From Nostoc mirabile CHAB5784 (lineage in GTDB: Bacteria; Cyanobacteriota; Cyanobacteriia; Cyanobacteriales; Nostocaceae): a DNA stretch of 64,000 bases. Below the pieces are notes generated by a model. The model worked only from the letters and a program-made list of their open reading frames with translations, was not told where the DNA came from and searched no databases. Shown in pieces: positions 33,943-42,165 of this stretch. The position numbers and the translations under genes were made by a program. The stretch covers positions 1 through 64,000 of the forward strand of contig NZ_JAIVFS010000040.1 of NCBI RefSeq assembly GCF_020829645.1, written 5' to 3'. How positions within the stretch are numbered: position 1 is the stretch's first letter; each line of letters starts with the position of its first letter.

Positions 33943-34632
33943 CTAAAAGTTCTCTACCCACGGACGTAGTTCTACTTCCCATGTCCAAGCACTGCGGGGT
34001 TGACGTAAAATGCTGAGATAAGTTTGAGCGATCGCATCCGGGTCAAGAGTACTATCAGGATTATCTGCTGGATCTTGGCGGACTGCTGAACGAATTGCAC
34101 CATCAATTACGAAATGCGCTACATGAATATTCTTTGGTGCTAATTCTCTAGCAATACTCTGAGCCAAACCGCGCAGTGCAAATTTACCCATTGCAAAGGG
34201 AGCAGACTGAGCATAACCCTTGACACTCGCTGAGGCTCCAGTAAAGAAGATAGCACCGCCACCAAGTTGCAAAAACCTTTTGGTAGCAGCTTGGGCAACG
34301 AGAAAGCCACCATAAGCAGTTACCTCTAGAGTTTTTGCCACCTCACCAGAGTCTAGATCAACAAGAGGCCCCCGCACTCGGTAACTGGGATTGTAAACGA
34401 CAACATTCGGGGAACCAATTTTATTATCAATATCAATAAATAACTGTTCTACTTCATCTGGTTTTGAGGCATCAGCAGCAAAACTAACTGCGCCAATTTC
34501 ACTGCTCAATTGAGTCAGTTTTTCAATTTGGCGAGCTGCTAAAGCTACGGTAAATCCTTCTTTGGCAAATAGGCGGGCTAAAGATGCGCTTAGTCCACTA
34601 CCTGCACCGACAATTAAAGCTGTTGTTGCCAT
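33943..34632 (-). CDS. Atypical SDR oxidoreductase lacking the catalytic tyrosine
   Basis: A 229-residue short-chain dehydrogenase/reductase. The cofactor loop GAGSGLSASLARLFAKEGF and the VYNPSYRVRGP segment (in place of NAG) are visible. At the catalytic site the sequence reads SAPFAMGKFALRGLAQ: lysine is present but the tyrosine of YxxxK is F (codon TTT). It therefore belongs to a divergent SDR subgroup, possibly a binding protein or one using another acid. It is 17 nt downstream of the flavoprotein gene and 34 nt upstream of the methyltransferase. Confidence 0.85.
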   Translation of the reverse strand: MATTALIVGAGSGLSASLARLFAKEGFTVALAARQIEKLTQLSSEIGAVSFAADASKPDEVEQLFIDIDNKIGSPNVVVYNPSYRVRGPLVDLDSGEVAKTLEVTAYGGFLVAQAATKRFLQLGGGAIFFTGASASVKGYAQSAPFAMGKFALRGLAQSIARELAPKNIHVAHFVIDGAIRSAVRQDPADNPDSTLDPDAIAQTYLSILRQPRSAWTWEVELRPWVENF

Positions 34633-34649
34633 AAATTTAATTCTCCTTG

Positions 34650-35231
34650 TTAGAAATTTTTAGCCAGTTCATAAGTTTCCGACAGCATTTGTTCTCGGTC
34701 TGCTTGCGAAATATGTGGCACACCATAAAAAGGCTTATAGATAATGTTTTGAATGCCACAGAACTGTAAAGTACCTTCCATCATAGTGTGTCGGAATACA
34801 TCCTTATCAGTGCCGATGTGTGTAAACATTGCTTCTGTGCCGCCAGTGGTCTGAAAAATAATGGCTTTTTTGTGCATGAGTAAGCCTTTGATACCATCGG
34901 CATCTGTATCAAAGGCAAAGCCTTGTAAAAATACCCGATCAATCCAGCCTTTGAGAATAGCTGGACGGTCATACCACCAAATTGGGTAAATGAAAATAAG
35001 TCCCTCAGCCCAGAGAATATCTTGTTGTTCTTTTAAGATATCATCTGGCGTTTTTCCGTTGGCAATTTGCTCGAAATCTTCGGCATCAAGGATAATTTTT
35101 AAAGATAAAGTATAAAGATCCTTAATTTTGGCAGTATGACCGGCTTGTTTGAGTCCAGTTACCACAGAGTCAAGGATGGCGTGATTAAAACTATTGGGAT
35201 TTGGATGGGCATAAACGATTAAGACATTCAT
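34650..35231 (-). CDS. NAD(P)H-dependent flavoprotein oxidoreductase (quinone reductase family)
   Basis: A 193-residue Flavodoxin_2-type protein: MNVLIVYAHPNPNSFNHAIL is the FMN/FAD phosphate-binding start, FIYPIWWYDRPAILKGWIDR the flavin-contact loop, and TTGGTEAMFTHIGTDKDVF the later one. Relatives (KefF, MdaB, NQO1-like) reduce quinones by two electrons, avoiding semiquinone. It starts 8 nt after the MFS stop, within the same transcription unit. It fits a job in electrophile or quinone detoxification. Confidence 0.88.
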   Translation of the reverse strand: MNVLIVYAHPNPNSFNHAILDSVVTGLKQAGHTAKIKDLYTLSLKIILDAEDFEQIANGKTPDDILKEQQDILWAEGLIFIYPIWWYDRPAILKGWIDRVFLQGFAFDTDADGIKGLLMHKKAIIFQTTGGTEAMFTHIGTDKDVFRHTMMEGTLQFCGIQNIIYKPFYGVPHISQADREQMLSETYELAKNF

Positions 35232-35239
35232 CTTACATA

Positions 35240-36538
35240 CTAAGAATTGAGCGTGACTGAAGATAACTCTGAATTGCCCTTAGTGGGACTTTGACCAATT
35301 TGCAGTACACAAACTGCGGCAATTAGACAGAGAACGCCTGATAAAATAAACGCTTGTAAATAACTACCCGTCCAAGTTCTCAACACCCCGGCTCCGAATG
35401 CTGCTGTCGCTGCACCAAGCTGGTGTCCTGCTACAATCCAACCAAACATCACGCCGACATTTTCTTTACCGAAGACATTGGCAACAAGACGGACTGTTGG
35501 TGGTACGGTAGCAATCCAATCAAGTCCATAGAAGACGGCAAAAATAGAAAGTCCATAGAAGGAAAAGTTGAAACTGAAGGGCAAGAAAATCAAAGACAAA
35601 CCCCGCAGTCCGTAGTACCAAAACAATAAGTAGCGATTGTTCCAGCGATCAGATAACCAACCGGACATAGTAGTTCCAAAAAAATCGAATAGTCCCATGA
35701 TTGCCAAAAGACCAGCAGCCTTGACTTCAGGGATACCGTGGTCAATACAAGCGGGAATCAGATGAGTTCCAATTAACCCATTTGTGCTTGCACCACAGAT
35801 AAAAAAGCTACCAGATAACAACCAGAAGTCTCGATTACGCATTCCCAGCCAGAGGGCGTTGAGGGTAGAGGCGATGGAATTTACTTTGGGTTGTAACACC
35901 TCCACAGTTTCGCTGTTGTCGCCAAAGGGTCGCAAACCGACATCCGCCGGACGATCGCGCATAAAGGCTGCGATCGCTGGAATAATTAGGAGTGCTGCAC
36001 CAGTCAGAGCCAGAGCAGCAGTTCGCCATCCGAAGCGATCGGCTACTGAGGCCAGCATCGGCAGAAATACTAGTTGCCCCGTAGCTGTACTGGCGGTTAA
36101 GATGCCCAGAACTAAACCCCGCTTCTCAAAAAACCAGCGATTGACAACAATAGCACCCAAAACCAAGGCGATAACTCCGCTACCACAACCGACAACTACA
36201 CCCCACAGCAAAACTAGCTGCCAGGAAGCTGACATCAAAGTAGTTAAACCGACACCGAGAGCAATGACAGCAAGTGAGAACACCATCATCCGGCGAATGC
36301 CGATCCGCTCCATAACTGTGGCGGCAAAAGGGCCAATCAACCCGTAAAGTACTAAGTTAATGGAGATTGCTAAAGATATAGTTGCTCTACTCCAGCCAAA
36401 CTCCTGTTCGAGAGGGACTATAAAAACTCCAGGAGCAGAGCGAATTCCGGCTGCTACTAACAATGCTAAAAATGTTAAACCAGCTACGATCCAGGCATAG
36501 TGGAACGAACGACGCGCTAGGAAGGAGGGTAAGGACAT
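35240..36538 (-). CDS. MFS transporter (monocarboxylate/OFA type)
   Basis: About 432 residues with twelve hydrophobic segments (FHYAWIVAGLTFLALLVAAG first). FGWSRATISLAISINLVLYG and FFEKRGLVLGILTASTATGQ are characteristic of the OFA/monocarboxylate-type MFS group, and the DRPADVGLRPFGDN loop is in the centre. I start at ATG 36538 (MSLPSFLARRS), because the longer frame to 36682 reads through a 21-bp repeat array. First gene of a tight four-gene leftward unit. Probably exports or imports an organic acid or aromatic compound handled by the neighbours. Confidence 0.87.
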   Translation of the reverse strand: MSLPSFLARRSFHYAWIVAGLTFLALLVAAGIRSAPGVFIVPLEQEFGWSRATISLAISINLVLYGLIGPFAATVMERIGIRRMMVFSLAVIALGVGLTTLMSASWQLVLLWGVVVGCGSGVIALVLGAIVVNRWFFEKRGLVLGILTASTATGQLVFLPMLASVADRFGWRTAALALTGAALLIIPAIAAFMRDRPADVGLRPFGDNSETVEVLQPKVNSIASTLNALWLGMRNRDFWLLSGSFFICGASTNGLIGTHLIPACIDHGIPEVKAAGLLAIMGLFDFFGTTMSGWLSDRWNNRYLLFWYYGLRGLSLIFLPFSFNFSFYGLSIFAVFYGLDWIATVPPTVRLVANVFGKENVGVMFGWIVAGHQLGAATAAFGAGVLRTWTGSYLQAFILSGVLCLIAAVCVLQIGQSPTKGNSELSSVTLNS

Positions 36539-36547
36539 GATTGGGGT

Positions 36548-36590
36548 GGGGGCAGGGGGCAGGGGGCAGGGGGCAGGGGGCAGGGGGAGC
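36548..36590. repeat. GGGGGCA heptamer tandem repeat
   Basis: About six units of 7 bp (GGGGGCA), directly between the MFS start and the 21-bp array. A second form of heptanucleotide repeat in this genome. Confidence 0.9.
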
Positions 36591-36599
36591 AGGTTCAAA

Positions 36600-36735
36600 G
36601 ACTCATTCACGAGTATAAAAGACTCGTCGGCGAGTATCAAAGACTCGTTCACGAGTATCAAAGACTCGTCGGCGAGTATCAAAGACTCAGTTCACGAGTA
36701 TCAAAGACTCGTCGGCGAGTATCAAAGACTCATCC
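36600..36735. repeat. 21-bp tandem array with a palindrome in each unit
   Basis: Six units (one of 22 bp) of GACTCGTCGGCGAGTATCAAA alternating with GACTCGTTCACGAGTATCAAA. In every unit ACTCG and CGAGT pair, with the loop alternating TCGG or TTCA, so sequence changes leave the stem intact. It lies just upstream of the MFS operon start. Confidence 0.95.
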
Positions 36736-36771
36736 TCTATTCCCCATTCCCCATTCCCCATTTAGGAAAAG

Positions 36772-37437
36772 CTACCCTGCATAAGGATTGCCAATTCTGT
36801 CTACAGAGACGTTGGAAGAGAATGGCAAACGACCGGGATTTAAGCGTGGTTCGGCTGCATAGCCAACAGGAACTAAAACAGCGATCGCTAAATCTGGATT
36901 ATCCCCAGCACCAATCACTTGTTTTACCTGATCCTCAATCCAACCGTTCATAAAACAAGTGGATAATCCCAAACTTTCTGCTGCTAACACCAAATGAGTT
37001 GCGGCAATGATGGCATCTTTGATCGCATATTCGCGTCGTTTGTCGCCTAGCCCAGCTTGAAATTGTGGGATGGCGCTTTTAAAGTAGTTTACCGTGCCTT
37101 CATTCCATGCCCCAGTTTCAGTTGCCCGCTCAAAAATTGGGGTTAAGTCTCGTTCGCCTACGTTAGGATCGGCGGCAAAGACGAAGGTTACAGGTGCTTG
37201 GACAATTTGCTGTTGATTCCATGATGCTGCTGCTAGTGCTGCCTTTTGCGCCTCATCTTGCACAAGAATAATTTGCCAGTCTTGGATATTAAAGCTGCTG
37301 GGCGCTGCCACGGTCAACTCTACCAGTTGCTTGAGCAGTTCTGGGGCGATGGGGTCTGTTTTAAAAGTTTTGATGGAACGACGTTTAGCGATCGCACTTG
37401 GTACATCTAAAGCTTGAGTTTGGGTGATGGAACTCAT
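36772..37437 (-). CDS. Nitroreductase family protein
   Basis: A 221-residue FMN-dependent nitroreductase: AIAKRRSIKTFKTDPIAPEL is the N-terminal RRS FMN motif, VELTVAAPSSFNIQDWQIIL the conserved AP(S)S(F)N, and LAAESLGLSTCFMNGW the C-terminal flavin contact. Such enzymes reduce nitroaromatics and quinones with NAD(P)H. Start ATG 37437. It lies between the old-yellow-enzyme gene and the MFS operon, same direction, with repeat DNA at both gaps, so cotranscription is uncertain. Confidence 0.92.
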   Translation of the reverse strand: MSSITQTQALDVPSAIAKRRSIKTFKTDPIAPELLKQLVELTVAAPSSFNIQDWQIILVQDEAQKAALAAASWNQQQIVQAPVTFVFAADPNVGERDLTPIFERATETGAWNEGTVNYFKSAIPQFQAGLGDKRREYAIKDAIIAATHLVLAAESLGLSTCFMNGWIEDQVKQVIGAGDNPDLAIAVLVPVGYAAEPRLNPGRLPFSSNVSVDRIGNPYAG

Positions 37438-37678
37438 GAGATTCTCCTGATAGTTGAGTTATGACCAAATAATTCGTAATGACGTTCTCTACGAGACGCT
37501 AAAAGCGAACGCACACTCGCTACCACTGCGCTAACGTAATTAGGATACAAGCAAATCTATTTATTCACAAAACAAAAATAAAAATTATTCCTTGTTTCAG
37601 AACAAACGACTTGCCTACGGCACGCACAAAGTACAGTCATAAAGTCATAATTACGAATTACGAATTACGAATTACGAA

Positions 37679-38791
37679 TTATGCCTTAGCTATCGGCTCA
37701 TTAGCAGCCGACCAAAATGGATAATCTGTATATCCCTTTTCACCGCCACCATAAAAGGTTGCTTGATTTGCTTCATTTAGTGGTGCATTTAAAGCCAAGC
37801 GTCGGGGTAAATCTGGGTTTGATATAAATAATGTGCCAAAGGCAACTAAATCTGCTGCTTTGTTTGCCAGTACTGCATCGCCTTTTTCACGAGTATAACC
37901 ACCATTGACGATGAGTGTACCTGTAAAGCGATCGCGTATATGACTAGTGGGTACAATTATGCCGCCATGTCTGATATCTGCTTCTGTTGCTTCATAAATA
38001 TGCAGATATGCCAAATTAAACTGGTTCAATGCTTGAGCCGCATAACCAAATGTCTCCAGGGGATTGGAGTCACCTATATCGTTAAAAGTCCCACTGGGAG
38101 ATAAACGTACCCCTACTCGGTTAGAATCCCACACACTAGTTACTGCCTCTGTGACTTCTAACAGGAATCGGGCGCGATTCTCAATGGAACCGCCATATTT
38201 ATCTGTACGTTGATTGGTGCGATCGCGCAGAAATTGATCTATTAAATAACCATTAGCTGAGTGAATTTCTACCCCATCAAACCCAGCTGCTAGAGCATTT
38301 GCTGCTCCCTGACGGTACTGTTCGACTATCTGCGGTATTTCCGAAGTTTCTAAAGCACGGGGAGTAACAAAGGGTTTTGGCCCCTCATAAGTTGCGGCGT
38401 CACCTTTAGCAGCAATGGCAGAAGGTGCCACAGGTAAAGCTCCATTTGGTTGTAAGTCAGGATGGGAAATCCTGCCTACATGCCATAGTTGCAGAAAAAT
38501 TCTCCCTCCCAGCTGATGTACAGTATCGGTTACTAACTTCCAGCCCTCCACCTGTTCTGGTGAATGAATTCCTGGTGTAGCGGGATAACCCTGTCCTTCA
38601 GGAGTTACCTGTGTTGCTTCAGCAATAATCAGTCCGGCGGAAGCACGTTGGGCGTAGTAGGTAGCATTCAGTTGGTGTGGTACATTTCCCTGTCCTGCCC
38701 TGTTTCGGGTTAAGGGTGCCATTACTATTCGGTTAGGTAGTTCCAGATTCCCTAATTGGTAAGGAGAGAATAAGTTGATATCACTAGTCAT
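37679..38791 (-). CDS. Old yellow enzyme / alkene reductase
   Basis: About 370 residues, a TIM-barrel FMN enzyme of the NemA/XenB group. LPNRIVMAPLTRNRAGQGNV gives the N-terminal flavin site, LWHVGRISHPD the H-bonding segment, and FDGVEIHSANGYLIDQFLRD the family signature; ATLIVNGGYT-like (TLIVNGGYT) and VAFGTLFISNPDLPRRL are the C-terminal phosphate-binding parts. It reduces activated C=C bonds (enals, quinones, nitro esters) with NAD(P)H. I take ATG 38791, with GGAGA upstream, rather than 38806. Part of the redox cluster. Confidence 0.93.
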   Translation of the reverse strand: MTSDINLFSPYQLGNLELPNRIVMAPLTRNRAGQGNVPHQLNATYYAQRASAGLIIAEATQVTPEGQGYPATPGIHSPEQVEGWKLVTDTVHQLGGRIFLQLWHVGRISHPDLQPNGALPVAPSAIAAKGDAATYEGPKPFVTPRALETSEIPQIVEQYRQGAANALAAGFDGVEIHSANGYLIDQFLRDRTNQRTDKYGGSIENRARFLLEVTEAVTSVWDSNRVGVRLSPSGTFNDIGDSNPLETFGYAAQALNQFNLAYLHIYEATEADIRHGGIIVPTSHIRDRFTGTLIVNGGYTREKGDAVLANKAADLVAFGTLFISNPDLPRRLALNAPLNEANQATFYGGGEKGYTDYPFWSAANEPIAKA

Positions 38792-38810
38792 TGATTTTAT
38801 CTCCAAATTA

Positions 38811-38885
38811 TTTTAGTCATTTGTCATTTGTCATTTGTCATTTGTCATTGGTCATTGGTCATTGGTCATTGGTTATTAGTCATTT
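38811..38885. repeat. Heptanucleotide repeats GTCATTT/GTCATTG
   Basis: About ten 7-bp units immediately upstream of the old-yellow-enzyme gene, followed by CTGCTCC repeats (about 38908-38936). Same class as at 5490, 50694 and 57515. Confidence 0.9.
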
Positions 38886-38958
38886 CATTTGTCATTCGTT
38901 TTCTTCCCCTGCTCCCTGCTCCCTGCTCCCTGCTCCCCACTCCCCACTCCCCCACAAA

Positions 38959-39753
38959 CTAAACAATCGACCGAATAAGGCCACCATCTACCCGCAAAGC
39001 TGCACCATTAGTTGCTGAAGCTACAGAACTAGAAAGGTAAACTACGATCGCTGCTACTTCTTCATTAGTTGCAAAGCGTTTGATCAGGGAACTTGGACGT
39101 ACATTTTGAAAAAACTCAGCCTCGACTTGGGCGCGATCAATACCGCGTTCCTGCGCTAGGTTATTGATAAACTCTTCAACTCCTTCTGAGCGGGTTGGCC
39201 CGGGAAGGACGGAGTTTACCGTGACTCCAGTCCCGACAGTCATTTCTGCTAGACCTCGTGCAATGGCTAGCTGCGCTGTCTTAGTTGTACCGTAGTGAAT
39301 CATTTCTACGGGAATTTGAATCGCAGATTCGCTGGAGATAAAAATTATCCGTCCCCAGTTTTGCTCTAGCTGCTTTTGCAGATATTGCCGACTCAAACGG
39401 ACTCCACTGAGGACGTTAACCTCAAATATGTTTAACCAGTCTTTATCAGTAATATCAAAGAAGCTTTTTGGCTCGTAAATACCTAAATTGTTTATCAGGA
39501 TATCAACGTGAGGAACCTCTTGAAAGAGTTTCTCTACCCCTGATGCAGTACCTGTGTCAGCAACAACACCAGAAACTTTCGCGTCGGGTGTAGAATGCTT
39601 AATTTTAGCGATCGCTTGAGCTACTCGTTCTTCAGACCGACCGTTGATAATCACTGATGCACCCTCTTGAGCTAACCCAAGAGCGATCGCCAAACCAATA
39701 CCTGCGGTTGAGCCACTCACCAGCGCGGATTTACCATGCAATTTCAAGTCCAT
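38959..39753 (-). CDS. SDR family oxidoreductase (classical)
   Basis: A 264-residue classical SDR: SGSTAGIGLAIALGLAQEGA is the cofactor loop, NNLGIYEPKSFFDITDKDW the NNxG strand, S at FISSESAIQ, and the catalytic YxxxK in HYGTTKTAQLAIARGLAEM. The C-terminus ATNGAALRVDGGLIRSIV is typical. NAD(P)H use and substrate unknown. It is the second gene in from thioredoxin in the leftward redox cluster. Start ATG 39753. Confidence 0.9.
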   Translation of the reverse strand: MDLKLHGKSALVSGSTAGIGLAIALGLAQEGASVIINGRSEERVAQAIAKIKHSTPDAKVSGVVADTGTASGVEKLFQEVPHVDILINNLGIYEPKSFFDITDKDWLNIFEVNVLSGVRLSRQYLQKQLEQNWGRIIFISSESAIQIPVEMIHYGTTKTAQLAIARGLAEMTVGTGVTVNSVLPGPTRSEGVEEFINNLAQERGIDRAQVEAEFFQNVRPSSLIKRFATNEEVAAIVVYLSSSVASATNGAALRVDGGLIRSIV

Positions 39754-39805
39754 TTCGCTCTTTCCCCGTTAGTTGAAACAGAATTTAGGAATTGGGAGTA
39801 GGTAG

Positions 39806-39947
39806 AGACGCGATTAATCGCGTCTGAACTGGGGAGTGGGGAATGATTGGTGATTGGAAGAGGCAAAAGGGGAGGGGGAAGGGTGCACAGGAGAGGAATT
39901 TTCCTCCTGCTCCCTGCTCCCTAGTACAGACGCGATTAATCGCGTCT
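39806..39947. repeat. Two copies of the palindrome AGACGCGATTAATCGCGTCT
   Basis: Perfect 20-bp palindromes at 39806-39825 and 39928-39947, about 100 bp apart, with TGCTCCCTG-type repeats between. They lie in the trx-SDR gap and may separate transcription of the two genes. Confidence 0.85.
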
Positions 39948-39971
39948 CTACCTACTCCCCTTTCACTTAAA

Positions 39972-40295
39972 TTAAAGATGCTGTGCTAAGGTCTTATTCA
40001 AGGTGGTTTTTGGAACTGCCCCTACGACAGTATCGACCTGCCGACCCCCCTTAAAAACCATCAGCGTCGGGATGCTGCGAATTCCATAATGGCTGGCTAC
40101 AGTAGGATTTTGATCTGTGTTCAGCTTCACAAATTTCACCTGTCCTTCGTATTCAGCAGCAACTTCATCTACGACTGGGCCCACCATCCGGCAAGGGCCG
40201 CACCACGGGGCCCAAAAGTCCACTAATACCGGAATTTCACTTTCCAAGACTTCTTGCTTGAATGTGGCTTCTGTAACATTTGTAATGGATGACAT
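39972..40295 (-). CDS. trxA: Thioredoxin
   Basis: A 107-residue thioredoxin with the active site WCGPC at residues 31-35, PVLVDFWAPWCGPCRMVGPV around it, the cis-proline loop IRSIPTLMVFKGG, and VGAVPKTTLNKTL at the end. It reduces protein disulfides in the cytoplasm. Start ATG 40295. It is divergent from an ArsR-type gene with a palindrome between them, so it is probably under that regulator; a regulated rather than housekeeping thioredoxin. Confidence 0.95.
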   Translation of the reverse strand: MSSITNVTEATFKQEVLESEIPVLVDFWAPWCGPCRMVGPVVDEVAAEYEGQVKFVKLNTDQNPTVASHYGIRSIPTLMVFKGGRQVDTVVGAVPKTTLNKTLAQHL

Positions 40296-40322
40296 AAAAT
40301 TGCCTTCCTAATTAATTCTATA

Positions 40323-40339
40323 ATTCGATAATATCGAAT
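40323..40339. promoter_or_regulatory. 17-bp perfect palindrome, probable ArsR operator
   Basis: ATTCGATA-A-TATCGAAT lies in the 81-bp gap between the divergent thioredoxin and ArsR genes. Winged-helix ArsR repressors bind such AT-rich palindromes near their own promoter. No second copy was found upstream of the other cluster genes. Confidence 0.75.
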
Positions 40340-40376
40340 AATAAAAATATATGCCACCTGATGAGATAATGCAACT

Positions 40377-40727
40377 ATGAGATTTCTTTATCATCCAGAT
40401 AGAAAAAATATTTCTTTACCGGGCGTGCTGTATGCATTGGGCGATCCAGTCCGGTTAGAGGTTGTGCGGCGGTTGGCTACTGAGGGGGAACAATGCTGTG
40501 CCAGTTTTGATTTTGCGATCGCTAAGTCTACTATGTCCAATCATTTTAAGATTTTGCGGGAGTCTGGGATAGTCTTTACACGGAAATCCGGGACACAGCA
40601 CATTAACATCCTGCGGCGTGAAGATTTAGAGGTGCTGTTTCCAGGGTTGCTGGATGCAGTATTGAAAGCGGCTCAACCATTGCCTGTTGAACCCGCAAGT
40701 AGTAAACAAACAGCTTCAACAATTTAG
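40377..40727 (+). CDS. ArsR-family winged-helix regulator
   Basis: A 116-residue regulator. LPGVLYALGDPVRLEVVRRL is the N-terminal ArsR helix pattern, AKSTMSNHFKILRESGIVFT the recognition helix, and GTQHINILRREDLE the wing. Two adjacent cysteines, C40 and C41 (EQCCASFDFA), replace or resemble metal/redox-sensing cysteines. It is divergent from thioredoxin, so it may be a redox- or electrophile-sensing repressor of the cluster. Start at ATG 40377. Confidence 0.9.
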   Translation: MRFLYHPDRKNISLPGVLYALGDPVRLEVVRRLATEGEQCCASFDFAIAKSTMSNHFKILRESGIVFTRKSGTQHINILRREDLEVLFPGLLDAVLKAAQPLPVEPASSKQTASTI

Positions 40728-40750
40728 GGGCATTGGGCAACGCTACCTGT

Positions 40751-41551
40751 TTAAGAATCTTGTTGTTTTTTAATTTGTGTTTCTAAATCAGCAAAGATAT
40801 CATGTTGTTCTCGAAAAGCCCTTGGAGTGGGAGATAAACCTAAATCTGTAGAGAGTAAATCAATACCGTCGATAATTTTGGGTATCTGAGCTTGATCAAC
40901 TTGCAGACCCAGAAAGCATTTCTCCCTGTAATCTGGTCTTTCCTGAAATAGTGCGATCGCTCTTTTCAAAGGGCGCATAACCTGATATGCTTTTTCAGCT
41001 TTCTCAATTGATGCTTGAGGGATTGGAGATTGCAGTCTGAGAATTGCTAGATCAATTAAATCTCTTGCCTCAACGCTGTCATCTGCGTAACGGTCAGAAT
41101 TTGACAGCAGCTTAGAGGTAAAGCAGTCATTGAAGCTCAAGCAGGGAACGAATGACCATTTTGGATATCTTGGTGGGTCTAGTTGAAAACGAGTTTCGGC
41201 AATAATTTCCGTTTTAATTGGCATCTCATCCACAAAGACTATCATCCGAATTCCATATTGGTCAGTTGTGCTACGTCCAATTTGGATTTTACTTAAATCA
41301 CTAAATAATGCTTCATGCCCACCCTCAAATACCACTGTCCGCAGGTATTTGTAGCCTTCTGTACCAACAGAAGCGATAAAATCAACGTCATTACTCCAGC
41401 GATATTCGTCAAAATCAAGAGCAAGAAGGGTTCCGCCACCAAAGTAAGCAGAACCCTTTCTAAGTATGTCAGAATCTAAGCATTCAAGAACTGTGAGAAT
41501 TTTATTGTGGTGTTCAAACCTGAAGGTCACGTCGCTTCGCTCCGAATTCAA
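40751..41551 (-). CDS. AbiEii/MNT-type nucleotidyltransferase (toxin-like)
   Basis: A 266-residue protein of the AbiEii/AbiGii nucleotidyltransferase superfamily: FGGGTLLALDFDEYRWSNDV then DFIA is the G-G-T..R-x-S-x-D-x-D catalytic core, near residues 38-58; KTEIIAETRFQLD provides the third acidic strand, and SFNDCFTSKLLSNSDRYADD SVEARDLIDL the helical part. AbiEii toxins act by nucleotidyl transfer in phage-defence modules. The first eight residues come from a dispersed repeat, and GTG 41530 (before TFRFEHHNKI) is an alternative start. A 78-residue gene upstream may be the partner. Confidence 0.82.
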   Translation of the reverse strand: MNSERSDVTFRFEHHNKILTVLECLDSDILRKGSAYFGGGTLLALDFDEYRWSNDVDFIASVGTEGYKYLRTVVFEGGHEALFSDLSKIQIGRSTTDQYGIRMIVFVDEMPIKTEIIAETRFQLDPPRYPKWSFVPCLSFNDCFTSKLLSNSDRYADDSVEARDLIDLAILRLQSPIPQASIEKAEKAYQVMRPLKRAIALFQERPDYREKCFLGLQVDQAQIPKIIDGIDLLSTDLGLSPTPRAFREQHDIFADLETQIKKQQDS

Positions 41552-41676
41552 AATTCACGCATTCAAAACTCAAAATTAATAATCTCCATACTTCGGCTCC
41601 TTTCGACTTCGCTCAAGGCAAGTCGCTCAGTAACCATAAATAAATTTAGTTGCTCTGTATAATGAGTCTGTTTCGG

Positions 41677-41913
41677 TCATAAACAAACTTGCAACCAGGA
41701 TTTATAACGTCTGGCCAATTCCTGAAGAAAATTAAGTTCTTCACCTTCAAGATTATTAAATAGGTTGCGATATTGCCAACCACGCTCATAGCGACTCAGC
41801 ATTTGTTCTGGAGTAAACCGATATACATCGGCGGTCTGCCAACAAATTGACTCCAGAAAAGGCAGCTTTTTGGGGACAATAACAGGATTATTTGTTGGTG
41901 TTACGGTTGTCAT
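41677..41913 (-). CDS. Small protein, possible partner of the nucleotidyltransferase
   Basis: A 78-residue protein that I do not recognise (LPFLESICWQTADVYRFTPE ... ELNFLQELARRYKSWLQVCL). It is largely helical and acidic/basic mixed. The start is ATG 41913, the second Met of a longer frame. It is upstream of the AbiEii-type gene in the same direction, separated by 125 bp of CTTCGCTC-type repeat. Placement is that of an antitoxin or regulatory partner but no AbiEi-type HTH is seen. Confidence 0.6.
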   Translation of the reverse strand: MTTVTPTNNPVIVPKKLPFLESICWQTADVYRFTPEQMLSRYERGWQYRNLFNNLEGEELNFLQELARRYKSWLQVCL

Positions 41914-42165
41914 AATTATTTTAATCAACCACTTTAGGCTTACTTTAATTTTAGCTTTCGCGCCTTATAATTTGACCACTTTCGAGAAGGACAAATCACT
42001 GGTGAAATATAAAACGGGCGATCCAAAACAATGTATGTGCCGCTAAGTATTGGGGTGTGATGCCCGTATCAAAACAATGGCATCTAATGGAGAGGTAGGT
42101 TTGAAAGCTATAATTAGGATACAACACATTTTCTTAAGAGTGCAAAATCGCAACAAAAGCATCAA

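Noticed and set aside
36537..36953. A 138-residue rightward ORF upstream of the MFS gene
   Set aside because: It consists of the GGGGGCA and 21-bp arrays and the antisense of the nitroreductase gene.
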